The notes under the pieces were generated by a model. The model worked only from the letters and a program-made list of their open reading frames with translations. It was not told the origin of the DNA and ran no database searches. Below, piece after piece: positions 6,600 to 15,931 of a stretch of 64,000 nucleotides of DNA. The DNA is from Aquimarina sp. AU58 (GTDB lineage: Bacteria; Bacteroidota; Bacteroidia; Flavobacteriales; Flavobacteriaceae): contig NZ_OMPD01000014.1 of NCBI RefSeq assembly GCF_900312745.1, positions 3,348,001 to 3,412,000 of the forward strand. Direction: 5' to 3'. The translations under genes and the position numbers were made by a program. Within the stretch, counting starts at the first letter, position 1; every line of letters starts with the position of its first letter.

Positions 6600-6968
6600 A
6601 TGAACACTTGTCTGTATTGCAAAGCAAAAATTACTGGAAGATCCGATAAGAAATACTGCTCTATCCATTGTAAATCTGCTCATCAATATCAAAAGCGCAA
6701 ATCAGAAGAAGCATTATATTATGCTATTGATAAAAAATTGAAGACCAATCGAAAACTTTTAAAAGCCTATAACAAATCTGGTATGTCTACTATACGCAAA
6801 GAAAAACTGATTTCTGAAGGGTTTGATCCTAATTATTTTACGCATTACTGGAAAAACAAAAAAGGACAGGTCTATTTGTTTTGTTATGAGTATGGATTTC
6901 TGGATTTAAAAGAAAACCAAAAAGAAAAGTACCTTTTGGTGATCTGGCAGGATTATATGAACAGTTAG
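6600..6968 (+). CDS. Small zinc-ribbon protein
   Basis: A 122-aa protein with an N-terminal zinc ribbon: C4xxC7 (CLYCKAK) and C20xxxC24 (YCSIHCKSAH), consistent with one bound zinc. The rest is basic and helical, ending in an aromatic segment (YWKNKKGQVYLFCYEYGFLDL). Proteins of this type are common in Flavobacteriaceae, but I know of no assigned function. It diverges from the recombinase across 90 bp of shared regulatory DNA, so a role in recombinase control or DNA binding is possible but unproven. The intergenic stretch 6969-7264 that follows shows nothing definite. Confidence 0.75.
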   Translation: MNTCLYCKAKITGRSDKKYCSIHCKSAHQYQKRKSEEALYYAIDKKLKTNRKLLKAYNKSGMSTIRKEKLISEGFDPNYFTHYWKNKKGQVYLFCYEYGFLDLKENQKEKYLLVIWQDYMNS

Positions 6969-7264
6969 ACTCTTTGATTTTAAAATACCTCCCAATGATT
7001 TGGCAACAACTCATATTATCGATTTGCTTTATACTCCTATATATTCTTTAATACCTGTTTAATTTTAAAATATTAATGTGAATAGATAGATAAGAATTTT
7101 TCATCAGTTTGAGTTTCTAATCTCTTATTTGGTGTATCGAAAACAAGAAAATTTATAGGCAAAAAGTACTTCTCGATACTAAATTCTTACAGAATTTCAC
7201 TTGATGTGAAAAGAGGTTTTACATACTACCCCATATTGATACTACCTATGTTCAGATAATTATT

Positions 7265-7855
7265 TTACCTGTATTTATCATGTAACCCTATACCATCGAG
7301 TATCATTGGGCTTATTTTTTCTAATCTTGTTATACGGGTAGCTTCTCGTTTTGCTGTAGCTATATATTCTGAATATTCTCTTTGTTTAAAAGGAGTGAGT
7401 TGCTCAAAAGATCTTTTTAAATTATCATTAGCGTCGAGTGCCATTAATAATTCAGAAGGAATTTCAATTGTTTTTGATCTTTCTGGTTTGATTTCTTTGC
7501 CTTCTTTTTGGTTTTGGATAGCTTCCTTTACATAGTGAAGCACCAAATCTTTATCAATATCTTCTACGGCATTAAATCTCCATTGTCGTAAGCCTTTGGT
7601 TTTTCCTTCTTGAGCATTTAACAACTTCTTTGCCTTATCTTCTAAAAATACACCTTGATAAAACCAAATTCCTACATAGGATTTAAATGCTCCTATTCCT
7701 ATCACATTTTTATCATTAACTGTATAAACCGGTACTCCCCATTTTATAGTTTCTTTCATTTCGGTAGTGAGTAGTATTGACCTTAAGATTTCCAGAGCTT
7801 CTTTCCACTCCTTATTCTTTGAAATAAATTCTTCGACTGATGTATTTTTTTGCAT
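7265..7855 (-). CDS. DUF1801/YdeI (OmdA) family protein
   Basis: A 196-aa cytosolic protein. Residues 10-115 match the DUF1801 pattern (WKEALEILRSILL, IKWGVPVYT, KSYVGIWFYQGVFL), an SCP2/YdhG-like fold of unknown biochemical role. Residues 130-190 match the YdeI/OmpD-associated helical region (LKRSFEQLTPFKQREYSEYI, AKREATRITRLEK), linked in E. coli relatives to stress and antimicrobial peptide tolerance. Full length for a two-part member. It appears monocistronic, with no strong promoter visible upstream. Confidence 0.85.
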   Translation of the reverse strand: MQKNTSVEEFISKNKEWKEALEILRSILLTTEMKETIKWGVPVYTVNDKNVIGIGAFKSYVGIWFYQGVFLEDKAKKLLNAQEGKTKGLRQWRFNAVEDIDKDLVLHYVKEAIQNQKEGKEIKPERSKTIEIPSELLMALDANDNLKRSFEQLTPFKQREYSEYIATAKREATRITRLEKISPMILDGIGLHDKYR

Positions 7856-7912
7856 AGCTCGAGATATTAAATTTATACGTTTCAGAACACTACCAAATCA
7901 TAGATATAACCC

Positions 7913-8086
7913 GTTGTGCATTTAGGAAGATTATTACAAAAAAGCGTCAATCCTAGTGTTTTGTCGTAATGAAATGGAGACAAAATGTATCGAAGGGCTC
8001 CTTCTCCAGCCTGTACTGAGCTATGTCGAAGTATCGAATCATTCGAATTGACAGATTATAGTTAAAAAAATATCTAAATGCACAAC
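7913..8086. mobile_element. 174-bp MITE-like element with 13-bp perfect inverted ends
   Basis: GTTGTGCATTTAG at 7913-7925 is the exact reverse complement of CTAAATGCACAAC at 8074-8086. The direct repeat TAGATATA occurs at 7901-7908 and 8090-8097, 3-4 nt outside the inverted ends, like a target duplication. The interior contains the sequence CTTCGACATAGCTCAGTACA (minus strand), which resembles a REP-type dispersed repeat common in flavobacterial genomes. The GTTGTGCA end also resembles the cassette cores at 1-5 kb. There is no coding capacity. Confidence 0.5.
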
Positions 8087-8109
8087 AAGTAGATATAGTA
8101 TCCTTTTTC

Positions 8110-8655
8110 TTATACTCTTTCCAGTGTAAGATATGGTTTCTCTGGTAATACAATTTCGATTTCCTCACCAACAGATAGTTCTCCGCCCTCTACCACTACT
8201 CCCATAACACCTGCTTTTCTTATCAAATTTCCGTTTTCATCATAGTCTAAAACAGCTTTCATTAATCCCTCTTTTATCGAATTTAATTGATTACAGGGAT
8301 TTCTTAACCCCGTTATTTTAATTTTTACTTTTTGACCAAGTTTCAAAATAGTATTCCTTGGAAGACTTAACAAATCTATCCCAACAGTAGTAATATTCTC
8401 TCCCATTTCTCCATTCTTAATATAAAATCCTTTCTCCTTTAATTCTTCAAACAATTCTGAATGAATTAAATGCACTTGCCTTAAATTGGGTTGAGTTGGG
8501 TCTTTTACTACTCTGGATCTATGTTTTACTGTTTTTCCCATATGGGCATCTCCTTTAACGCCCAATCCCTTGATAAGCGTTATATACTCGCAACTAAATT
8601 TAGTAAAAGTGTGAGATTGGCTCTTGCTTACACTTATTATTTTTGGCTTCTTCAT
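8110..8655 (-). CDS. MOSC domain protein
   Basis: A 181-aa protein that is essentially one MOSC (molybdenum cofactor sulfurase C-terminal) domain. The family binds molybdenum cofactor or sulfur-carrier groups and is found in YiiM/YuaD-type enzymes. Visible signs are GLGVKGDAH, RQVHLIHSELFEEL, GEMGENITTVGIDL and the conserved Cys in GLRNPCNQL, the proposed sulfur or cofactor ligand. The length is usual for a stand-alone MOSC protein. It is followed only by the MITE-like element, and the gene upstream, 24 nt away, runs in the same direction, so the two may be co-transcribed. Confidence 0.88.
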   Translation of the reverse strand: MKKPKIISVSKSQSHTFTKFSCEYITLIKGLGVKGDAHMGKTVKHRSRVVKDPTQPNLRQVHLIHSELFEELKEKGFYIKNGEMGENITTVGIDLLSLPRNTILKLGQKVKIKITGLRNPCNQLNSIKEGLMKAVLDYDENGNLIRKAGVMGVVVEGGELSVGEEIEIVLPEKPYLTLERV

Positions 8656-8679
8656 TTAGTATATAATACACCAATATTC

Positions 8680-9075
8680 TTATTTTCTTTTCAACGTAGA
8701 AAAAGCTAAAACATCTTCTCCATCTATAATATAATAGCTAAAACTAATATGATTTTCATCCACTTTGGTTATAATTACCGTTCCTTCTTTTATACAGTTA
8801 TTGGTGTTCTCTAAAATTAATTCATTAAAAATAGCGCGATCATCAGAATATTCGACCAATTCCCATCGGCCAGAACACTCTAAACTCGGGTATCGTATAT
8901 CGAATGATTGTTGGTAGATATCAATCTCTAAATTAATAGACCAGGTATTATTGTCCTCTAAATCCAACTGACACCCCACTCCTTCCCATTGGCCATTGAG
9001 CCATATGATATCATCAGTTTTACATCCTGCTAAAATTAAGGCAATAAAAAAGAACAGTACACTCTTTGATTTCAT
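8680..9075 (-). CDS. Lipoprotein of unknown function
   Basis: A 131-aa protein with a type II signal peptide (LILAGC, Cys18). The mature part begins KTDDIIWLNGQWEGVGCQ and continues with alternating hydrophobic segments (ISFSYYIIDGED) suggesting a small beta-barrel of lipocalin-like type. Four further Cys could form disulfides. I recognise no named family. The gene lies directly upstream of the MOSC gene on the same strand. Confidence 0.7.
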   Translation of the reverse strand: MKSKSVLFFFIALILAGCKTDDIIWLNGQWEGVGCQLDLEDNNTWSINLEIDIYQQSFDIRYPSLECSGRWELVEYSDDRAIFNELILENTNNCIKEGTVIITKVDENHISFSYYIIDGEDVLAFSTLKRK

Positions 9076-9227
9076 TCTATTTCATATTAAAATTCTAAAT
9101 ATTTTATCAAATCTAAAGAAATTTTAATCATGATTGCCACACCAAACATCTTTGTATCTATACCTCTTTTTTGATTATATAAACCTTATAGATTTTAAGG
9201 GCTATAAGTTCTATATTTTAGAGCATT

Positions 9228-11633
9228 TTACAAAGAAATATTTATGTTTTTGGCTTCTTTAGAATCCCATTCAAAGCTTATTTTCAGCTTTTTACCTTCT
9301 TCATCCCAATCAAACGAAGGAGAGACACCACTTATTGTTACAGATTTTGGAGAAGCCTTAATATTATGAATTATCAACGTAATTTTTCTATCGTTAAACG
9401 CATATTTAGTTCCTTTTTCTACTGTTAGTGCTATTGATAGTTCTTTATCGCTTAGTGCACTATTAAATTTTAATATTTCGTATTTTCCTTTTTCAAAAGC
9501 ATTTGGTGTTTTACCATCATCATCATATACCTTACCAGAACTATTTTTTATAGTATTATCATGATAGTAATGTAACATTATATCTTTGGTCGAATACATT
9601 TTGGTTGTTTGTACTGGCTGTACCATAGGAATAAATGCTCCTGCTTTTACAAATACAGGAATGTGATCTTCTACTATTTCAACCATTTTAAATGTTCCTC
9701 CTTCAAATTTCTGTCCCGTAAAGAAATCATACCAATTCGTTCCTTTTGGAAACGGAATATCCATAGATGCAATACCGGGTTGTATTACGGGAGATACGAG
9801 AAAATCATCACCCCACATGTAGGTAAAACTTATTTCGGATAATTCTGTATTATCTGTATTTTCAAAAAACAGAGGTCGCATTAAGGGTATACCAGTTTGA
9901 TTATTATCAAAAGCAATGGTATAATTATAAGGTAATAGACTATATCTAAGTTCGATACTTTTCTTAGCTAAGGTTTTTGTTTTTGTATCGTGAAAAACGG
10001 GTTCTGGAGCAATATGCTCCTGGGCATGCGGCCTAAATATGGGTTGAAACACTCCATATTGTAACCAACGGGTATATAACTCGGGATCAAATGTCTCTCC
10101 ACCAGCAAATCCTCCCAAATCAGAATGCATATATCCCAATCCCTGCATTCCCATTTGCAATGCTATTTCGGTTTGGGACTGCAATCCTCCCCAACTTCTG
10201 CTTACATCACCAGACCATGGGATCATTCCAAATCGTTGCGACCCAGAATATCCTGCTCGCATCAATATAAATGGACGTTGCTCTGGGAAGTCTTTTTGAT
10301 ACCCTTCCTGTACCAATCGTGCCCAATCATGACCATAAATATTATGAACCTCATCTGCACTTCCTGTAGTATGTTGCAAATCAGACGGGTGTACTTCGGG
10401 TTCGCCCAAATCACCCCACCAACCTGCTACTCCATACTCCCGGGTATATTTGGCATAAATATCCCAAAACCATTCTTTTCCTTTTGGGTTATAAATATCG
10501 ATAATTCCGGTATTTCCAAAATAAAAATCGTACTTAAATGGATTTCCTTGCGTATCTTTTCCCAGGACTTCTCTCTTCACAGCTTCTTCCCACTTTTTTG
10601 AAGTCGTTAGTACAAAAGGTTCTGTAATCAATACTGTTTTGATTCCCTGATCTTTAAAATCATTGATCATCTGTTTTGGATTTGGAAATGAGTCTTTCAA
10701 AAACTCAAAGTTTCCCATATGTCCTTTGATCTCTTTTCCAAACCAATAAATATCCAGAATTACTGCATCTAATGGGATACTATCTGCTTTAAACCGGGCT
10801 ATAGTTTCTTTGGTTTCTTTTTCAGAATGATACCCGAAACGGCTGGCAAAATTTCCAAACGCCCAACGCGGAGGTAATGGTTGTTTTCCTGTGAGGTTGG
10901 TATATTGATCTACCAGGTCTTTCCAATCATCTCCCGCAACCACCTGATATGTTTTTCTTCCACTAATCGTTTCATATTGCAATGTATTATCTTTTTTACT
11001 ATCAATATCCAAAAATCCAATCGGAGCATTATCAAAATGAATGGCATATAGCTTGGAAGAAAGCACCAAGGGCATTGTAAAATTCATTAATTCAGAATAA
11101 TTTTCATATCCATAATGCGCTCTGTTGTATAGTTGAAGCTTTTTACCTCTGCGATTCATCCCAACTACCCGGGAACCAGCCCCGTAAATCACTTCATTTT
11201 TATCCAGATTAAAATCTAAAATTTCTGTAGAGTCTGTCTTTATATATCCCTTCTTTTCAGAAATCAACTTTTTTCCTTTATAAGTATATGAAATATGAAA
11301 AGGCTCTTTGGTAATATGTACATCAATACCACTTGTATTGATAATCAACACATTATAATCGTCCTGTATCTGTACTTTTGTAGTAATAGGGTCTAAGATT
11401 ACGGCATGAGACTGAGAATTAAATGTCTCTCCTGTTGGTATAAATGAGGTTTCTATAATTTTATCAGAATAGGGTTTAATTATATATTTTCCGTTATCCT
11501 TAAAAACCTCGATATGGGTATCTTTATTTTTGAAGCCTTGATATGGTCCTTCATATTTCTTTTTACAAGAAATTGTCGTGAGTATAAGGGTAACAAATAC
11601 TAGAAAAAAGGTAAACTTAGAATTCATATTCAA
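9228..11633 (-). CDS. GH31 family alpha-glycosidase, lipoprotein
   Basis: An 801-aa glycoside hydrolase of family 31 (alpha-glucosidase or alpha-xylosidase). A lipobox (LTTISC) anchors it to an envelope membrane. The N-terminal beta-sandwich covers about residues 60-250, and the (beta/alpha)8 barrel about 255-590, with VILDIYWFGKEIKGHMG, the nucleophile Asp in GWWGDLGEPE (near 407), the acid/base Asp in WSGDVSRSWGG (near 475), and FRPHAQEH. The C-terminal beta domains, including a DUF5110-like part, follow. It cleaves alpha-linked sugars by a retaining mechanism; substrate choice cannot be read from sequence alone. It is monocistronic, with a good -7 element 28 nt upstream. Confidence 0.92.
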   Translation of the reverse strand: MNMNSKFTFFLVFVTLILTTISCKKKYEGPYQGFKNKDTHIEVFKDNGKYIIKPYSDKIIETSFIPTGETFNSQSHAVILDPITTKVQIQDDYNVLIINTSGIDVHITKEPFHISYTYKGKKLISEKKGYIKTDSTEILDFNLDKNEVIYGAGSRVVGMNRRGKKLQLYNRAHYGYENYSELMNFTMPLVLSSKLYAIHFDNAPIGFLDIDSKKDNTLQYETISGRKTYQVVAGDDWKDLVDQYTNLTGKQPLPPRWAFGNFASRFGYHSEKETKETIARFKADSIPLDAVILDIYWFGKEIKGHMGNFEFLKDSFPNPKQMINDFKDQGIKTVLITEPFVLTTSKKWEEAVKREVLGKDTQGNPFKYDFYFGNTGIIDIYNPKGKEWFWDIYAKYTREYGVAGWWGDLGEPEVHPSDLQHTTGSADEVHNIYGHDWARLVQEGYQKDFPEQRPFILMRAGYSGSQRFGMIPWSGDVSRSWGGLQSQTEIALQMGMQGLGYMHSDLGGFAGGETFDPELYTRWLQYGVFQPIFRPHAQEHIAPEPVFHDTKTKTLAKKSIELRYSLLPYNYTIAFDNNQTGIPLMRPLFFENTDNTELSEISFTYMWGDDFLVSPVIQPGIASMDIPFPKGTNWYDFFTGQKFEGGTFKMVEIVEDHIPVFVKAGAFIPMVQPVQTTKMYSTKDIMLHYYHDNTIKNSSGKVYDDDGKTPNAFEKGKYEILKFNSALSDKELSIALTVEKGTKYAFNDRKITLIIHNIKASPKSVTISGVSPSFDWDEEGKKLKISFEWDSKEAKNINISL

Positions 11634-11660
11634 TATGTATTTTCATCAATAGATAGTACT

Positions 11661-11668
11661 CAAATATA
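11661..11668 (-). promoter_or_regulatory. Promoter -7 element of the GH31 gene
   Basis: Minus-strand TATATTTG matches TAnnTTTG and lies 28 nt upstream of the ATG, predicting a short leader of about 20 nt. Confidence 0.5.
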
Positions 11669-11942
11669 ACGGAATCCCCATAGAATAAAGGTATAACAGC
11701 ACCTACATCAGAAGAATTATTGATTTTTTAGTAAAACTCGATTTACGCAATAAGAATCACAAAAAATCACTACAACGTTTTCGTAAAAGTTTCTGGTGCA
11801 AACCAGACGTCTAAATGAGTTCATCATAAAGTGCTTCATATGGGGTAACAAAACTTTGTTGAAGCTGATATAGAAGTAGAAATGCAAAAAGGAGGAACCG
11901 AAAATCCTAAAAAAAGAGTAGGAAAATCAAATACTCATTATT
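11669..11942. other. Intergenic region with a short orphan reading frame
   Basis: Divergent spacer between the GH31 gene and the next lipoprotein. The only item of note is an open stretch on the plus strand from about 11859 to 11953 whose translation (QNFVEADIEVEMQKGG...) is polar and codon-like but lacks a start with context. It may be the tail of a decayed gene. I see no RNA gene. Confidence 0.3.
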
Positions 11943-12551
11943 ATGAAAATTAAAACCTGTAAAAATGTAAATTACTCAATTCTAATCTTGTTTATTGGAG
12001 CGTTCCTTTTCTCATCCTGTGAGAAAGAAGAAGTTGTATCTTCAGAAAAAGAAAATACAATCCTTAAAAATTCAGATAGCAAAAATCTGAAGCGAGAAAC
12101 TATCGGAGTTTCTACCTGTGAATCTTATGACAGATCATCTTGTAGTGATGACCTGGTTTTGGATGTAGACGAATGTAATTTTATTTCGGGATCCGGAAGA
12201 GATATGCCCCATCAATATATCATTGATGATCTATTAAATAATTGTCGTACCGAAGAACTTCCATCTAATTGTACCTGGTGGAGAGGAAATATAACACAAA
12301 CCCGTATCATAAAATTGTATTTAAACAATTGTTGTTATTCTGCAGATGTTTTTAATAGCAGATTAGACGGTTGGATGGATTTGGCTATTGCCAACAAACC
12401 AAATTCTTCATATCTGGTCACTAATTATGAGCGATTACCCGGTGGGATTATGCATAATTCACCTTTTGGTCCGTACGAAATTAGAATTAGAGTTACATAT
12501 CGTAAGAAAATATGTAGTTTGACTGGGCTACCAGATGGTATTAGACAATAA
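11943..12551 (+). CDS. Cysteine-rich lipoprotein of unknown function
   Basis: A 202-aa protein with a type II signal peptide (FLFSSC, Cys28) followed by an acidic linker (EKEEVVSSEKEN). The mature domain (about residues 55-200) has about eight Cys residues, including CTWW and NNCCYS, and so is probably disulfide-bonded outside the cytoplasm. No known family recognised. It stands alone, with a hairpin terminator right after the stop. Confidence 0.75.
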   Translation: MKIKTCKNVNYSILILFIGAFLFSSCEKEEVVSSEKENTILKNSDSKNLKRETIGVSTCESYDRSSCSDDLVLDVDECNFISGSGRDMPHQYIIDDLLNNCRTEELPSNCTWWRGNITQTRIIKLYLNNCCYSADVFNSRLDGWMDLAIANKPNSSYLVTNYERLPGGIMHNSPFGPYEIRIRVTYRKKICSLTGLPDGIRQ

Positions 12552-12565
12552 GTATCAATATATAG

Positions 12566-12600
12566 AACAGGCCATTTACTAGCATAGGTGGCCTTGTTTA
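12566..12600 (+). terminator. Intrinsic terminator
   Basis: AACAGGCCA pairs with TGGCCTTGTT across a 14-nt loop, 15 nt after the lipoprotein stop codon; followed by a short T-rich stretch. Confidence 0.55.
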
Positions 12601-12787
12601 CTTCTATAAAGCTCTTAACTTATTAATAGAACTAACGTGTTTAATACAGTAAATTTTATAGATAAAGGGTACATAAAATTAACAATAGATATAATCATTT
12701 ATTTAAGAATCATAAACAATCAGGTAATATACATGGTGTAATTTTAGGGTGTCATTAACCAAGCTAATCTTAAATGTACAATACACT

Positions 12788-15655
12788 ATGAAACGTCATT
12801 ACCAAATCATTTCTAAAATGAAACATAATATACTTTTAGGTATATTATGTATGGGACTATTTACATTACAAGCCCAAAAATTGACTTCAAAAGATGAATC
12901 TTTAGAGACATCTAAATTCGATCTTCCTATCGATAACCATTTTAATAGAAAAACATACCTAAAAGGAACTGGTAAGTCCTTCATTAACTTTGGAGATATT
13001 TTAGTATCCAGAGCAGTTTTACCAGCTGCTAGTTTCTCCAATGGGCCCACCTCAGGACAGTACATCAACCAGGGATTAATCAATCAACAGCCAGTTCCTT
13101 TTTATAATAAACAGCCTATACAAGGGTTTTCTGCAATTTTAAATAATTACGATAGAACGTTCACCGTATTATCTGATAATGGTTTTGGAAGTATCGAAAA
13201 CTCATCAGATTATAACCTTCGCCTTTATAGGATTAGACCAAATTTTAAGAGTATTATTGGTTGGGGGAATGGATTTATCGATATACTAAGTTATATCGAA
13301 TTGCGAGATCCTAATGGTTTGATTCCTTTTGCCATTACAAATCATTTTAGTGATTCGAGAGTTCTTACCGGAGCAGATTTTGATATAGAATCCATACAAA
13401 GAACTTCTAATGGGGAGTATTGGATTGGTGATGAATTTGGACCTTTTCTATTACATTTTGATAAAAATGGTGTTTTATTAGACCCTCCAATCTCATTACC
13501 AGATTTTGATACTCCAGGAAAAGAACTTCGTGCACCGCAAAATCCATATAGTGAAGAATATAGTGCCCTGCGGATAATGAACGCTATGCGATCACATGCA
13601 AAGGCGTATGGAAGCAAACCTCCTGTAATGTCTCCATGGTATGTAATGCTTGATGATCAAAACACCAATACAGTGGTAGGAAGCAGAAAAAGCCCTCCTT
13701 CTACTCTTTCCAGTGCATCGAGCGAATTATTTAATGTCTCTTCTTTAAATCGTGCAGGTCATCAAGTCGTTGTATATACAGTAAATGATCTAGAGAACAT
13801 CAACCAACTTTTGGATCTTGGTGTACAGGGAATCATTTCTGATCGCCCTGATGTATTATTAGAAGCTCTTCAAAACTTTGATAACAATAAAGATGGTCAA
13901 CCCGATTTTATGACTTCTGAAGGATTGATTGATATCAATTTATTCGATGCGCAAGGTCATAGAGGTGCACGAAACTTACGTCCAGAGAATACATTACCTG
14001 CTATAGAAGCTGCATTAGATTTCCTGATGCCAACCATAGAAACTGATTGCGGTATTACTCTCGATGGTATTCCTGTGTTAGATCATGATCCTCATATCGA
14101 AGCTGCAAAAACACGTAAAGCAGATGGTACTCCTTATGATTATAAAGATGAAGTTCTTGTTAAAGACCTTTCTTTAGATCAAATTCAAAATACGTTTATT
14201 GCCGATAAAATCTTAGAAGGAAGGCCTTTTCAAACCAATGATTTGTCTTTATCACCTGTTGCTATAGCTTTTGCAAACCAGAACAAGTTTATCGATCCCT
14301 ATATTATGCCTTCTTTACAGCAGGCATTCGATTTTGTAAAATTTTATGTTTCATATTACCAAAACGGACCTGGGGCTTCAGATCCCGAGGCAGTGAAACG
14401 TTGGAAGAATGCATCCAAGGTTCGTTTTAATATTGAAACCAAAATTAATCCAAGGACAGATGTCGATGATCGTGGAGATATCTTTGCTAACAGAACAGTA
14501 GATCCAAAAACTTTTACAACAGCAATAGCCAATGTAATTGTTGCAAATAATCTTACAGATCGGGCAGATATTCAAAGTTTTGATTTCAGAACACTTCTTA
14601 TTGCTCATAAACAATATCCAGAGATAAGAACGGTATGTTTATTTGGTGATTTTCCCAAAGTTGGTAATGTGGGAGACGGAACTAATTTACAAGATCAAAA
14701 TGGTCAAAATACACCATGGTTAGCAGGGCTATATTGGCCCTATAGAAATACAAAATTAGACACTCCTTTTCGAGTAAAAAGTAGTGGAGGTTTTGAAGGG
14801 ATGGCACTAAGTACTAATAAAAAGACGCTATTACCTTTATTAGAAAAACCCCTTGAAGGCTCTGAAAACAATAATTTGTTGATTCACGAATTTGATTTAG
14901 AAAGTAAATCATATACAGGTAAGAAATTCGAATATCCTCTTGATAAAAAAGCCCGTGCCATAGGTGATTTTATTATGTTTAGCTCAAAAAGAGGATTAAT
15001 CATAGAACGAGATAATTCTCAGGGAGATATACATGGTTATAAGGCAATTTATGAGGTTGAATTAGATAAAAACGAAACCTTGATAGAAAAACGACTAAAT
15101 GTTGATCTTCTTAAAATCAATGATATTCGTAGAATATCTGAGCCGGGATTAGAAGGCGATATAGGAATAGGAAAAGATTTTGCATTTCCATTTGTAACCA
15201 TAGAAAGTGTAGTTGTATTTAATCCTTTTTTAATCGGGGTCCTCAATGATAACAACTACCCTTTTAGTGTAGGTCGCCATATAGGCATGGGACTCCCCGA
15301 TGATAACGAGTTTATCCTTTTATGGTTAGATCAACCATTAGGAAAACAATGGGATGAGATAAAACCCGACAAAAAAAATATAGCTGCCAATACCATAAAA
15401 GTATATCCAAATACATTTAGAAACGAGGTTACTTTTTTTAATACGCTAAAAAAAGAAAATACCGTATCTATTGATATTTATGATGTACATGGTAACCTTG
15501 TTAGAAAACTAGTCGATCAACAACAAAATGAAGAAGGCTTTACATATATCTGGAATGGTACATCAAAAAATGGGTATGAGGTTTCTAAAGGAATCTATAT
15601 TGCTGTAATCGAGGTTAATGGCGAGTTTATCAAAAAGAAACTCTTAAAAAAATAA
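12788..15655 (+). CDS. Secreted phytase-like/GDPD chimera with T9SS sorting domain
   Basis: About 955 aa, counted from the ATG at 12788; an ATG at 12818 (MKHNILLGILCMG) gives an equally good signal peptide. Order: first half of an esterase-like phytase domain (GFSAILNNYDRTFTVLSDNG, GADFDIESIQRT), then a fragment resembling the end of a GDPD barrel (VVVYTVNDLENI, GVQGIISDRPD), then a full glycerophosphodiester phosphodiesterase domain (QGHRGARNLRPENTLPA, ETDCGITLDGIPVLDHDP, NIETKINP), then the second phytase-like half (GGFEGMALSTN), and last a gliding/T9SS type A C-terminal domain (VYPNTFRNEVTF...KGIYIAVIEV). It probably releases phosphate or glycerol phosphate from organic phosphates outside the cell. 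Confidence 0.85.
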   Translation: MKRHYQIISKMKHNILLGILCMGLFTLQAQKLTSKDESLETSKFDLPIDNHFNRKTYLKGTGKSFINFGDILVSRAVLPAASFSNGPTSGQYINQGLINQQPVPFYNKQPIQGFSAILNNYDRTFTVLSDNGFGSIENSSDYNLRLYRIRPNFKSIIGWGNGFIDILSYIELRDPNGLIPFAITNHFSDSRVLTGADFDIESIQRTSNGEYWIGDEFGPFLLHFDKNGVLLDPPISLPDFDTPGKELRAPQNPYSEEYSALRIMNAMRSHAKAYGSKPPVMSPWYVMLDDQNTNTVVGSRKSPPSTLSSASSELFNVSSLNRAGHQVVVYTVNDLENINQLLDLGVQGIISDRPDVLLEALQNFDNNKDGQPDFMTSEGLIDINLFDAQGHRGARNLRPENTLPAIEAALDFLMPTIETDCGITLDGIPVLDHDPHIEAAKTRKADGTPYDYKDEVLVKDLSLDQIQNTFIADKILEGRPFQTNDLSLSPVAIAFANQNKFIDPYIMPSLQQAFDFVKFYVSYYQNGPGASDPEAVKRWKNASKVRFNIETKINPRTDVDDRGDIFANRTVDPKTFTTAIANVIVANNLTDRADIQSFDFRTLLIAHKQYPEIRTVCLFGDFPKVGNVGDGTNLQDQNGQNTPWLAGLYWPYRNTKLDTPFRVKSSGGFEGMALSTNKKTLLPLLEKPLEGSENNNLLIHEFDLESKSYTGKKFEYPLDKKARAIGDFIMFSSKRGLIIERDNSQGDIHGYKAIYEVELDKNETLIEKRLNVDLLKINDIRRISEPGLEGDIGIGKDFAFPFVTIESVVVFNPFLIGVLNDNNYPFSVGRHIGMGLPDDNEFILLWLDQPLGKQWDEIKPDKKNIAANTIKVYPNTFRNEVTFFNTLKKENTVSIDIYDVHGNLVRKLVDQQQNEEGFTYIWNGTSKNGYEVSKGIYIAVIEVNGEFIKKKLLKK

Positions 15656-15702
15656 TATAACATAACTAACTTCATTTCACTCAATAAATCAACTAAACAG
15701 AA

Positions 15703-15728
15703 AAACCACCTGTACAGGTGGTTTTTTT
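15703..15728 (+). terminator. Intrinsic terminator
   Basis: AAACCACCTGT/ACAGGTGGTTT, a perfect palindrome with arms of 11 nt, followed by T7; 47 nt after the phytase-like/GDPD stop. Confidence 0.85.
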
Positions 15729-15931
15729 ATAGCATAATAGCCGTAGTGCATTCTCTTATCTACATAATGAACACCTTTAGATATCCAAATATTCGCAAAA
15801 CATAGTAGCTAGAGTACTCTCTATTATCACTGAAAACCGGGTAGTATATGTGAAAACAATTATAAATATTTGCATTCTAATTGGAATACTATTTGGAATT
15901 CAAACCATACCCCTATTAAAAAAGTAAGCTC

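Noticed and set aside
7953..8171. 72-aa minus-strand open frame
   Set aside because: It lies across the MITE-like element and the end of the MOSC gene and has no start context or protein-like composition.
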